Source of the DNA: Pseudomonas kuykendallii
Lineage (GTDB): Bacteria > Pseudomonadota > Gammaproteobacteria > Pseudomonadales > Pseudomonadaceae
NCBI RefSeq assembly: GCF_900106975.1
Contig: NZ_FNNU01000001.1
Location: 680,260-744,259, forward strand
DNA: 64,000 bases
Direction: 5' to 3'
The notes under the pieces were generated by a model. It was not told where the DNA came from, did no database searches, and was given only the letters and a program-made list of their open reading frames with translations. This document shows positions 8,091 to 15,620 of the stretch, piece by piece. How positions within the stretch are numbered: position 1 is the first letter of the stretch; each line of letters begins with the position of its first letter. A program made the position numbers and the translations under genes.

Positions 8091-8876
8091 TCAGGCCAGC
8101 CGCACCCGCTGCTCGCTATAGCGGCCCTGCAACGAGCCCTCGAGATGCAACGCGCCGCGGGCCGCCAGTTCGCGGGCGCGCCAGGCGAGGAAGAAGTCGC
8201 TGGCGAAGAACCCGTCGCAGTGACGCATGGTGTCGCCCATCGGCTGGGCCAGCGGCTGCCATTCCGGCGTGCAGAAGTCCAGCAGGCTGGCGTCGATGGT
8301 GGCGAACGTCTCGCCATGGAATTCGCCGTCCGACCAGCGGCGCACATCGGCATCCTCGGCCACCGCCGCGCGCCATTGGGCGGCCAGGGCGTGGCGCCGT
8401 TCGGCGTCCATCAGGCGCGGCCGATGCAGCTCCAGCAGCTCCCGGGGGTGGCGCATGGCGACGGCCTTGCGCTGGGCGACGCGGGTATCGCCGGTGCCGC
8501 AGGCGACTTCCCACAGGGCCAGGTCCGAGCCGTCCAGCGCCGCCGCCACGCGCGCCAGCAGCAACTGCTCGGAGCAGCTGTCGCCGTGCCACAGGGTGAC
8601 CTCTGCACCCCCGCGCGCCAGCCCGGCGAGCCATTGCGCGTCGGCCGGCAGATCGGTATCGAACGCCGGCACCGGCAGCACCTGCGCGGGCCACACGGCG
8701 CTCCAGAACGCCGCGCGGGCGGCGCACGGCGGGCGGCCGACGTCACGCAGCGGGCCGACCGCGAGGTCGTCGCGCAGCACCCGCAGCGACTGCCGCGCCA
8801 GGGCCTCGCCGAGCACCGAGGCAACGCCTTCGGCCGCGTTGTCGCCGCACACCAGATGCCACACGGGCGCCGTCAC
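8091..8876 (-). CDS. DUF1835 domain-containing protein
   Basis: A 261-residue cytoplasmic protein starting at GTG 8876, which overlaps the stop of the upstream YheV-like gene (GAGTGACG). The N-terminus WHLVCGDNAAEGVASVLGEAL and the following LRVLRDDLAVGPLRDV match the DUF1835 domain. A middle segment carries WHGDSCSEQLLLARVAAAL. The function of the family is not established. It is translationally coupled to the YheV-like gene and prlC in one minus-strand operon. The longer in-frame ATG at 9098 would overlap the upstream gene almost completely and is rejected. Confidence 0.75.
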   Translation of the reverse strand: MTAPVWHLVCGDNAAEGVASVLGEALARQSLRVLRDDLAVGPLRDVGRPPCAARAAFWSAVWPAQVLPVPAFDTDLPADAQWLAGLARGGAEVTLWHGDSCSEQLLLARVAAALDGSDLALWEVACGTGDTRVAQRKAVAMRHPRELLELHRPRLMDAERRHALAAQWRAAVAEDADVRRWSDGEFHGETFATIDASLLDFCTPEWQPLAQPMGDTMRHCDGFFASDFFLAWRARELAARGALHLEGSLQGRYSEQRVRLA

Positions 8877-9145
8877 TCGGGCTTCTTCAGCTTCGGATTG
8901 GGGAAGAACTGCACCGGGACGATCTTCGGGTCGGCCCGCTTCGGCGCCGGCTTGCTGACCCGCGTGGGCAGTTCGCTGGGCACCGAGTTGCCCTGCGCGT
9001 CGAGGGTGTCGGAGAAGCCGCAGGCGACGCACTCGCGGTGAGGAACGTCGTCGACGCTCCACATCTTGATGGTGTCGGCGGCGCTGCACGCCGGGCACAC
9101 GGCGCCGGCGATGAAGCGCTTCTTGATCACGGGCGTGTCGCTCAT
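8873..9145 (-). CDS. YheV-family putative metal-binding protein
   Basis: A 90-residue protein that begins MSDTPVIKKRFIAGAVCPAC. Two CxxC pairs (CPAC and CVAC, about residues 17-20 and 39-42) form a probable zinc ribbon. The C-terminal tail is basic and proline-rich (FFPNPKLKKPE). This matches the YheV/DUF2387 family, which is found next to prlC in enterobacteria and pseudomonads. The start codon overlaps the prlC stop (ATGA) and the stop overlaps the DUF1835 start, so all three are coupled. The function is unknown. Confidence 0.85.
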   Translation of the reverse strand: MSDTPVIKKRFIAGAVCPACSAADTIKMWSVDDVPHRECVACGFSDTLDAQGNSVPSELPTRVSKPAPKRADPKIVPVQFFPNPKLKKPE

Positions 9146-11187
9146 GCCGCCTCCGCGCTCAAACCGAGGTGGCGCAGCAGCGCGTCGATGCTCGGCTCAC
9201 GGCCGCGGAAGTCGACGAACAGCACCATCGGCGCCTGCGAGCCACCGCGCGCGAGGATCGCCTCGCGGAACGCGCGGCCGGTTTCACCGTTGAACACGCC
9301 CTCCTCCTCGAACCGGGAGAAAGCGTCGGCGGAGAGCACTTCGGCCCACTTGTAGCTGTAGTAACCGGCCGCGTAACCGCCGGCGAAGATGTGCGCGAAG
9401 CTGTTGGCGAAGCGGTTGAAGGCCGGCGGACGCAGCACCGACACCTCGTCGCGAATGCCTTCGAGCACCTCCAGCACGCTGCGCCCGTCGCCGTGGGTGG
9501 CGTGCAGCTCGAAGTCGAACAGCGAGAACTCGATCTGCCGCACCATCATCAGCCCGGACTGGAAGTTCTTCGCCGCCAGCATCTTGTCCAGCAGGGCCTG
9601 CGGCAGCGCCTCGCCGGTCTGGTAGTGGCCGGAGATCAGCGCCAGGCCCTCGGGCTCCCAGCACCAGTTCTCCATGAACTGGCTGGGCAGCTCGACCGCG
9701 TCCCAGGCCACGCCGTTGATGCCGGACACGCCGGCATGCTCGACACGGGTCAGCAGGTGGTGCAGCCCGTGGCCGAATTCGTGGAACAGCGTGGTGACTT
9801 CGTCGTGGGTGAGCAGCGCCGGCTTGCCGCCGACCGCCGGAGTGAAGTTGCACACCAGGTTGGCCACCGGGCTGATCAGCTCGCCGCCGGCGGTACGGCG
9901 CTTATCGCGCGCGCCGTCCATCCAGGCGCCGCCGCGCTTGTTGGCGCGGGCGTAAAGGTCGAAGAAGAAGCGTCCGACGTGCTCGCCGTTCTCGCGGATC
10001 TCGAACAGGCGCACGTCCGGGTGCCAGCTGTCGAAGCCCTTCAGCTCGGCGATCTGGATGCCGTAGAGGCGCTCGACGATGACGAACAGGCCGGAGAGCA
10101 CCTTGTCGATGGGGAAGTAGGCGCGAAGGATTTCCTGGGAAATGCTGTAGCGCTGCTCGCGCAGTTTCTCGCTGTAGTAGCCGACGTCCCAGCTCTGCAG
10201 GTCGTGCAGGCCCTGCTCGGCGGCGAAGGCCTTGAGTTCGGCGAGGTCCTGCTCGGCGAAGGGTTTGCCGCGCACCCCGAGGTCGCGCAGGAAGCTCAGC
10301 ACCTGGTCGGTGGACTCGGCCATCTTGCTCGCCAGCGACAGCTCGGCATAGCTGCCGAAGCCGAGCAGCCTGGCCAGCTCCTGGCGCAGGTCGAGGATCT
10401 GCTCCATCAGCGGGCCGTTGTCGTTCTGCCCGGCGTTCGGCCCCTGGTCGGAGGCGCGCGTGCAGTAGGCGGTGTAGACCTCTTCGCGCAGGGCGCGGTC
10501 GTCGGCGTAGGTCATCACCGCGTAGTAGCTGGGGAATTCCAGGCTGATCAGCCAGCCCTCGACGCCCTTGGCCTCGGCCGCCTGCTTCATCTGCGCCTTC
10601 GCCGAATCGGTCAGGCCGGCCAGTTGCGCTTCGTCGTCGATCTGCTTGGTCCACGCCTGGGTGGCGTCGAGCAACTGGTTGGAGAAGGTACTGGTCAGCT
10701 CGGAGAGCTTCATCTGGATTTCGCCGTAGCGCTTCTGCTCGGCGGGCGGCAGGTCGATGCCGGACAGGCGGAAGTCGCGCAGGGTGTGCTCGAGGATGGT
10801 CTTCTGCGCCACGTCGAAGCCGGCCGCTTCGGGGCTGTTCGCCAGCGCCTCGTAGGCCTGGAACAGCGCACGGTTCTGGCCCATCTCGGTGTAGTACTCG
10901 GAGAGCTTGGGCAGGCAGGCCTCGTAGGCGCTGCGCAGCTCGGCGCTGTTGCACACGGCGTTGAGGTGGCTGACCGGGCTCCACGCCTGGCCGAGGCGCG
11001 CGCCCAGCTCGTCGAGGGCCAGTACCAGGCTGCTCCAGCTGGGCGCCGACGGGGTGTCGAGCAGCGCGGCGATGGCGGCGCGGTTGTCGGCGAGGATGGC
11101 GTCCACCGCCGGCTCGACGTGCTCGGGCTTGATCGCGGAGTACGGCGGCAGGTCGAAGGACTGGAGCAGGGGATTTTCGGCGGTCAC
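9142..11187 (-). CDS. prlC: Oligopeptidase A (M3 family zinc metallopeptidase)
   Basis: A 681-residue cytoplasmic zinc endopeptidase that degrades short peptides, including cleaved signal peptides. The M3 active site HEFGHGLHH is at about residue 469, followed by the ELPSQFMENW region carrying the third ligand. The start was set at GTG 11187 (VTAENPLLQSFDLPPYS), as in known PrlC proteins, with AGGTGA seven bases upstream. The open frame continues 5' through a MITE-like element, which does not encode PrlC sequence. It leads the prlC / YheV-like / DUF1835 operon. The MITE-like element begins about 30 bp upstream of the start, so the promoter may lie in or beyond it. Confidence 0.93.
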   Translation of the reverse strand: MTAENPLLQSFDLPPYSAIKPEHVEPAVDAILADNRAAIAALLDTPSAPSWSSLVLALDELGARLGQAWSPVSHLNAVCNSAELRSAYEACLPKLSEYYTEMGQNRALFQAYEALANSPEAAGFDVAQKTILEHTLRDFRLSGIDLPPAEQKRYGEIQMKLSELTSTFSNQLLDATQAWTKQIDDEAQLAGLTDSAKAQMKQAAEAKGVEGWLISLEFPSYYAVMTYADDRALREEVYTAYCTRASDQGPNAGQNDNGPLMEQILDLRQELARLLGFGSYAELSLASKMAESTDQVLSFLRDLGVRGKPFAEQDLAELKAFAAEQGLHDLQSWDVGYYSEKLREQRYSISQEILRAYFPIDKVLSGLFVIVERLYGIQIAELKGFDSWHPDVRLFEIRENGEHVGRFFFDLYARANKRGGAWMDGARDKRRTAGGELISPVANLVCNFTPAVGGKPALLTHDEVTTLFHEFGHGLHHLLTRVEHAGVSGINGVAWDAVELPSQFMENWCWEPEGLALISGHYQTGEALPQALLDKMLAAKNFQSGLMMVRQIEFSLFDFELHATHGDGRSVLEVLEGIRDEVSVLRPPAFNRFANSFAHIFAGGYAAGYYSYKWAEVLSADAFSRFEEEGVFNGETGRAFREAILARGGSQAPMVLFVDFRGREPSIDALLRHLGLSAEAA

Positions 11188-11216
11188 GGGGTTCACCTGT
11201 AGCGTGGGTTCTTGGG

Positions 11217-11408
11217 ACCTGTTCACGATCTCGCGAGCTGGAGCCCTGCAAGGCGCTACGTCAGTAGCAGCCTCCGGCTGGTCAAAACAGCGAGGACCGG
11301 TCGGAGTCGCGAGCGACTTTACGAGTGGCAAATGAGCATCCGACCGGGCTGGCGATCCAGCCTGTTTTTGACGCAGTAGGGCCGACGCGCAGCAGATCGT
11401 GAACAGGT
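11217..11408. mobile_element. MITE-like element with 15-bp terminal inverted repeats
   Basis: This 192-bp segment is bounded by ACCTGTTCACGATCT and its perfect reverse complement. Inside, the two halves are imperfect inverted copies of each other (for example GTCAAAACAG on the left against CTGTTTTTGAC on the right, and GACCGGTCGGA against TCCGACCGGG). The whole element can therefore fold into one long hairpin. It has no coding capacity. I recall similar elements being dispersed in several Pseudomonas genomes, but cannot check that here. It sits between prlC and the divergent gamma-carbonic anhydrase gene. Confidence 0.7.
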
Positions 11409-11519
11409 TCTCATGCTGTGACCACGCGCGGCGGCAGCCTTTCCCGCGGTCATCGTTCAGCGACATGCCTTCCATCTTAATTACAATCGGGGCTCACCGC
11501 AGCCAGAGAGGTTTCTATC

Positions 11520-12062
11520 GTGGCGATCAGAACATACAACAGCAGCACCCCGCGGCTCGGCGAGCGCGCCTTCGTCGACGCCTCGGCGGTGGTCATCGGC
11601 GACGTCGAGATCGGCGACGACAGCTCGGTCTGGCCGCTCAGCGTGATCCGCGGCGACATGCACCGCATCCGCATCGGCGCGCGCACCAGCATCCAGGACG
11701 GCAGCGTACTGCACATCACCCACGCCGGCCCGTTCAACCCGGACGGCTTCCCGCTGATCATCGGCGACGAAGTCACCGTCGGCCACAAGGTCACCCTTCA
11801 CGGCTGCACCCTGGGCAGCCGCATCCTGGTCGGCATGGGCAGCATCGTGATGGACGGCGCGGTGGTGCAGGACGAGGTGATCATCGGCGCCGGCAGCCTG
11901 GTGCCGCCGGGCAAGGTGCTCGAAAGCGGCTTCCTCTACGTCGGCAGCCCGGTGAAACAGGCGCGTCCGCTGAGCGACAAGGAACGCAGCTTCTTCGCCT
12001 ACACCGCCGGCAACTACGTGAAACTCAAGGATCAGCACCTGGCCGCCGGTTTCGACCACTGA
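11520..12062 (+). CDS. Gamma-class carbonic anhydrase-like protein
   Basis: A 180-residue left-handed beta-helix protein built of hexapeptide repeats (for example VVIGDVEIGDDSSVWPLSVI). The three zinc-ligand histidines of the gamma-carbonic anhydrase/YrdA family are visible as His65 (LHITH), His89 and His94 (VGHKVTLHG). The start is GTG 11520 with AGAGAGG upstream. A TACAAT -10-like hexamer lies at 11482-11487, outside the MITE. Family members are trimeric. Some hydrate CO2 and others have no detectable activity, so catalysis is inferred. It diverges from prlC, as in other pseudomonads. Confidence 0.88.
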   Translation: MAIRTYNSSTPRLGERAFVDASAVVIGDVEIGDDSSVWPLSVIRGDMHRIRIGARTSIQDGSVLHITHAGPFNPDGFPLIIGDEVTVGHKVTLHGCTLGSRILVGMGSIVMDGAVVQDEVIIGAGSLVPPGKVLESGFLYVGSPVKQARPLSDKERSFFAYTAGNYVKLKDQHLAAGFDH

Positions 12063-12125
12063 CGGCCGCGGCGAACTTCGCCGGCCTCGCCCCGGTCCTC
12101 TGCTCACATTCCCAGGGTGCAGCGC

Positions 12126-13076
12126 ATGGCACACGATCATTCCCACGGCGGACACGGTAACCAGGCGAACGAGAAGGCCCTGTGGATCGCCCTGGCGCTG
12201 ACCGGCGGCTTCATGCTCACCGAGCTGATCGGCGGGCTGCTCAGCCACTCGCTGGCGCTGCTCTCGGATGCCGCGCACATGGTCACCGACACCGCCGCAC
12301 TGCTCATCGCCCTGCTGGCGATCCGCGTGTCCAGGCGCCAGGCCGATGCGCGGCGGACCTTCGGCTACGCGCGCTTCGAGATCCTCGCCGCCGCCTTCAA
12401 CGCCCTGCTGCTGCTCGGCGTGGCGGTGTACATCATGGTCGAGGCGGTGCGCCGTCTGATGCAGCCGCCGGAACTGCAGACCGGCACCATGCTGGCGATC
12501 GCCGTGCTCGGCCTGGTGGTGAACCTGATCGCCATGCGCGTGCTCACCGCCAGCCAGGACGACAGCCTGAACCTGCGCGGCGCCTACCTGGAAGTGCTCA
12601 GCGACATGCTCGGCTCGGTGGGCGTGATCATCGCCGCGCTGATCGTGCGCTACACCGGCTGGACCCCGGCGGACCCGATCGTCGCCGTGCTGATCGCGCT
12701 CTGGGTGGTGCCGCGCACCTGGTCGCTGCTACGCACCAGCTCCAACGTGCTGCTCGAAGGCGTGCCCTCGGGCATCGACCCGCAGGCGGTACGCGAAGCC
12801 CTGGCCGCGCAACCTGAAGTCGAGGACGTGCACGACCTGCACATCTGGGGCCTGACCCCACAACGGCGCCTGCTCTCGGCGCACCTGGTGATCGCCGACA
12901 CCCTAGACCCGGAGCACGGCGACCGCCTGATCGCACGGGTCAACGAACTGATGCACGACACCTTCGACATCAGCCACTGCACCCTGCAACTGGAACGCAG
13001 CCACTGCACCGCCCACCCCCACCTGCACCCGCACGACGCCCTGCATCCCGACCATCCACACGGCGGTCAGGCATGA
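12126..13076 (+). CDS. CDF-family divalent metal cation exporter (CzcD/ZitB-like)
   Basis: A 316-residue inner-membrane antiporter that exports Zn, Co or similar ions in exchange for protons. It has six transmembrane helices, a His-rich N-terminus (MAHDHSHGGHG) and a His-rich C-terminus (TAHPHLHPHDALHPDHPHGG). The metal site in TM2 is HMVTD (residues 51-55). In TM5 the corresponding motif is EVLSD (156-160), so Glu replaces the His found in ZitB-type proteins. This may shift metal preference. ATG 12126 with AGGG upstream was preferred over GTG 12117. The TGA stop lies 34 bp before the first clear CRISPR repeat, possibly within a decayed one. Confidence 0.88.
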   Translation: MAHDHSHGGHGNQANEKALWIALALTGGFMLTELIGGLLSHSLALLSDAAHMVTDTAALLIALLAIRVSRRQADARRTFGYARFEILAAAFNALLLLGVAVYIMVEAVRRLMQPPELQTGTMLAIAVLGLVVNLIAMRVLTASQDDSLNLRGAYLEVLSDMLGSVGVIIAALIVRYTGWTPADPIVAVLIALWVVPRTWSLLRTSSNVLLEGVPSGIDPQAVREALAAQPEVEDVHDLHIWGLTPQRRLLSAHLVIADTLDPEHGDRLIARVNELMHDTFDISHCTLQLERSHCTAHPHLHPHDALHPDHPHGGQA

Positions 13077-13110
13077 AGCGGCCGGCGACTGCCGATGGGG
13101 CAGAGCTGGG

Positions 13111-13500
13111 TTGCTGAGCTGCGTACGGGGCAGTGAAGCGGCCCGACCCCCGACCACCAGATTCGGTTCTTTTCTGAGCTGCCACGCGGCAGTGAAGCTC
13201 CGGCGGGGCGCTGGGCGCCCCGTGTGATGTTTCTGAGTTGCCTACGCGGCAGTGAAGTGGTCGCGCTCATTCCGCACCTCCGTCGCGCTTTTCTGAGCTG
13301 CCGGATAGGCAGCTCAGAAATGAATCAGCGACGCCCCCGCCACGCCCATCGCCTTCACTGCCGGATAGGCAGCTCAGAAAACCTCGGCCAGCGCGAGCGA
13401 ATAAAGCCCCTCCTTCACTGCCGGATGGGCAGCTCAGAAAGCGCCGCTGCGGATCACCGTGCCCGGCCACGGCTTCACTGCTGCACAGGCAGCTCAACAT
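13111..13500. CRISPR. Cas-less type I-F CRISPR array made of two opposed half-arrays
   Basis: Seven repeat units (13111-13138, 13171-13197, 13230-13257, 13290-13320, 13353-13380, 13413-13440, 13473-13500) enclose six spacers, each exactly 32 bp. Read outward from the centre, the repeats are CTTCACTGCC-loop-GGCAG-CTCAGAAA, close to the type I-F repeat. The left three are on the minus strand and the right three on the plus strand. The loop is GCGTA-like on the left and GGATA-like on the right. Both outermost repeats are degenerate in their 3' halves, as at trailer ends. There is no AT-rich leader and there are no cas genes in the window, so the array is probably silent. Confidence 0.9.
13290..13320. 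repeat. Hybrid palindromic CRISPR repeat at the array junction
   Basis: This 31-bp unit consists of the 3' half of a repeat on both sides: TTTCTGAGCTGCC, loop GGATA, GGCAGCTCAGAAA. The 13-bp arms are perfect. It is what results if a minus-oriented and a plus-oriented I-F repeat are joined through the stem sequence CTGCC (13298-13302), which both share. Spacing to the neighbouring repeats stays at 32 bp on both sides, so the junction is exact. Confidence 0.88.
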
Positions 13501-13597
13501 CCTCTCCATGCGACGTAACCGATTTCCGGTTGGTGATTTGCGGCTCGGGTTGGGGTGCGGGACAATTCGCGCCCGTTCTCAGTGCGCGACAGGCCCC

Positions 13598-14248
13598 ATG
13601 CATCAGTCCACCGTTCTCTTCGACCTCGACGGCACCCTCACCGACCCGCGCGTGGGCATCACGCGGTCGATTCAGCATGCGCTGGCGCAGCTGGGTATCG
13701 ACGAGCCGGACCTGGCGAAGCTGGAGCCGTTCATCGGGCCGCCGCTGCTGCAGGCGTTCATGCAGTACTACGGCTTCGACGAGGCGCGGGCGTGGGAGGC
13801 GGTCGGGCATTATCGCGAGCGGTTCAAGGTTACCGGGCTGTACGAGAACCGGGTGTTCGAGGGTGTGCCGGAGATGCTCGGCGTGCTCAACGCCCAGGGC
13901 CGCACGCTGTACATCGCGACCTCGAAGCCAACCGTGTTCGCCCGCGAGATTGCCCGCCACTTCGGCTTCGACCGCCACTTCAAGGTGATCTACGGCAGCG
14001 AGCTGGACGGCACGCGCACCGACAAGGTCGAGCTGATCCGCCACCTGCTCGCCGAGGAAGGCCTGGATCCGGCCGACTGCCTGATGGTCGGCGACCGCAA
14101 GCACGACCTGATCGGCGCCCATCGCAATGGCCTGCAGGCGGTCGGCATCGGCTACGGTTTCGGCAGCCATGCCGAGCTGATGGCCGAGTCGCCGGCCTGG
14201 TACTTCGCCTCGCTGGCCGAGCTGCAGCAAGCCTTCACTCGTCCGTAG
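13598..14248 (+). CDS. HAD-superfamily phosphatase (Gph/PpaX-like)
   Basis: A 216-residue haloacid dehalogenase-type hydrolase. Motif I FDLDGTL carries the nucleophile Asp9 and the acid/base Asp11. Motif II is ATSKP, and motif IV is MVGDRKHD with the magnesium-binding aspartates. A helical cap lies at about residues 16-85. Length and motifs fit phosphoglycolate phosphatase-like enzymes, but substrates in this group vary and cannot be read from sequence. ATG 13598 was chosen because it directly precedes the conserved motif I. Its 3' end overlaps the convergent outer-membrane channel gene by 14 bp. Confidence 0.82.
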   Translation: MHQSTVLFDLDGTLTDPRVGITRSIQHALAQLGIDEPDLAKLEPFIGPPLLQAFMQYYGFDEARAWEAVGHYRERFKVTGLYENRVFEGVPEMLGVLNAQGRTLYIATSKPTVFAREIARHFGFDRHFKVIYGSELDGTRTDKVELIRHLLAEEGLDPADCLMVGDRKHDLIGAHRNGLQAVGIGYGFGSHAELMAESPAWYFASLAELQQAFTRP

Positions 14249-15620
14249 CAGCCTGCCAGCCACCGCCGAGCGCCCGTGCCAGGGCCACGCTCGCTTGCAG
14301 ACGGGCCAGGCGCAGCTGGGCGCTCTGGTCCTCGGCGGCATACAGGGTGCGCTGGGCATCGAGCAGGTTGAGCAGGTCCTCGGCACCGGCGCGGTAGCGC
14401 CGCTCGGCCAGTTGCAGGGCGCGCTCGGCCTGGGCCTGCACCTCCTGCTGGGCCTGCCACTGGGTCTCGACGCCGGCGCCGGCATTGAGCGCCACCTGCA
14501 CGTCGGCAAAGGCCGCGACGATGCTCTGCCGGTAGTCGGCGAGCAGCTCCTCGCGGCGCGCCGCCGCGCGGTCGCGCTCGGCGGCCAGGGCGCCACCATC
14601 GAAGATCGGCGCGGTCAGCGCCGCAGCCAGGGAATAGACCGGATCGGCAAACGCCCGGTTGAGGCTGCCACCAGAGCCGCTGGCACCCGCCGACAGGTTC
14701 AGCCGCGGCAGCATGGCCGCCCGCGCCGCACGCAGGTCGGCATCGGCGGCGCTCAGCTGCGCCTCGGCGCGAGCCAGGTCGGGGCGACGCAGCAGCAGCT
14801 CGCTGGGCAGGCCGGCGCTCACCGAGGGCACGACCAGTGCAGTCAGCGCGGCGCTCGACGGCTCGGCCGGCGCCGCCTGGCCGAGCAACGCGGCGAGAGT
14901 GCTGCGCACGTCGTCGGCCTGCTGGCGCAGCGCCTCGCGGGAGCGCCGCTGCTCGGCCACCAGGCCGCGCTGCTGGGCCAGTTCCAGTTGCGTGGCGGAG
15001 CCCGCCACCTGGCGCGCCTGCACGGTGGCCAGCACCCGCTCGGCGTTGGCCAGGTTGAGTTCGGCCAGGCGCAGGCGTTCGGCCAGGGCCACCTGGCGCA
15101 GCCAGGTCTCACCGAGGCTGGCGCTGAGGGTCAGGCGCAGCGCGTCACGGTCGAAGCGACTGGCGGCCAGCTCGGCCTCGGCGGCCTGTCGGTCGGCGGA
15201 CAAGCGGCCCCACAGGTCGACCTCGTAGCTGGCGGCCAGGCCACCGCCGTAAAGGTTGCCCGCGACGTCGGCGTCGCCGCCCGGGCGGCCCTCGCGACTG
15301 GCGCCGAGACTGCCGTCCAGACGCGGCAGCAGCGGCGCGCCGGCCGCGCGGGCGCGGGCCTCGGCCTGGCGCAGGCGCGCGGCGGCGGCGGCCAGGTCGA
15401 AGTTGTCGGCCAAACCCTGCTCCACCAGGGCATCCAGCTCGGCACTGGCGAAGGCGCGCCACCACAATGCATCCGGAGGCGCGGCAGCGGAAACCGCATG
15501 GTTCCATTCGGCGGGCGCGGGGGGCAGCGCCTGCGGTGCCTCGGAGGTACTGGTGCAGCCGGCGAGGGCCAGCAGGGCGAGCAGGGTCAGCGGGTATCGG
15601 GACATGGAAAACTCGTTCAT
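14235..15620 (-). CDS. Outer-membrane efflux channel lipoprotein (OpmQ/NodT-like)
   Basis: A 461-residue TolC-like outer-membrane factor with a lipobox ([10 protein letters not shown]) and two OEP repeats rich in Ala, Gln and Arg coiled-coil sequence. ATG 15620 overlaps the stop of the ABC pump gene (ATGA); ATG 15605 is an alternative. It completes a tripartite pump with the upstream PvdT/MacB-like and PvdR-like genes. The order adaptor, ABC pump, channel is that of PvdRT-OpmQ, which exports recycled and newly made pyoverdine in P. aeruginosa. OpmQ is of similar length. The assignment to siderophore export rests mainly on this context. Confidence 0.82.
   Translation of the reverse strand: MNEFSMSRYPLTLLALLALAGCTSTSEAPQALPPAPAEWNHAVSAAAPPDALWWRAFASAELDALVEQGLADNFDLAAAAARLRQAEARARAAGAPLLPRLDGSLGASREGRPGGDADVAGNLYGGGLAASYEVDLWGRLSADRQAAEAELAASRFDRDALRLTLSASLGETWLRQVALAERLRLAELNLANAERVLATVQARQVAGSATQLELAQQRGLVAEQRRSREALRQQADDVRSTLAALLGQAAPAEPSSAALTALVVPSVSAGLPSELLLRRPDLARAEAQLSAADADLRAARAAMLPRLNLSAGASGSGGSLNRAFADPVYSLAAALTAPIFDGGALAAERDRAAARREELLADYRQSIVAAFADVQVALNAGAGVETQWQAQQEVQAQAERALQLAERRYRAGAEDLLNLLDAQRTLYAAEDQSAQLRLARLQASVALARALGGGWQAATDE

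Noticed and set aside
11188-11475. N-terminal extension of PrlC
   Set aside because: The extra codons run through the MITE-like element. GTG 11187 has a good ribosome-binding site and matches the known protein start.
13111-13500. Type I-F3 CAST (CRISPR-associated transposon) array
   Set aside because: No tniQ, tnsABC or cas genes and no transposon ends are visible nearby, and the fused two-array structure explains the locus better.
13267-13509. Minus-strand open frame encoding a protein with a repeated FLSCLSGS motif
   Set aside because: The amino-acid repeat is only the CRISPR repeat read through at a 60-bp period. There is no start context and no family resemblance.
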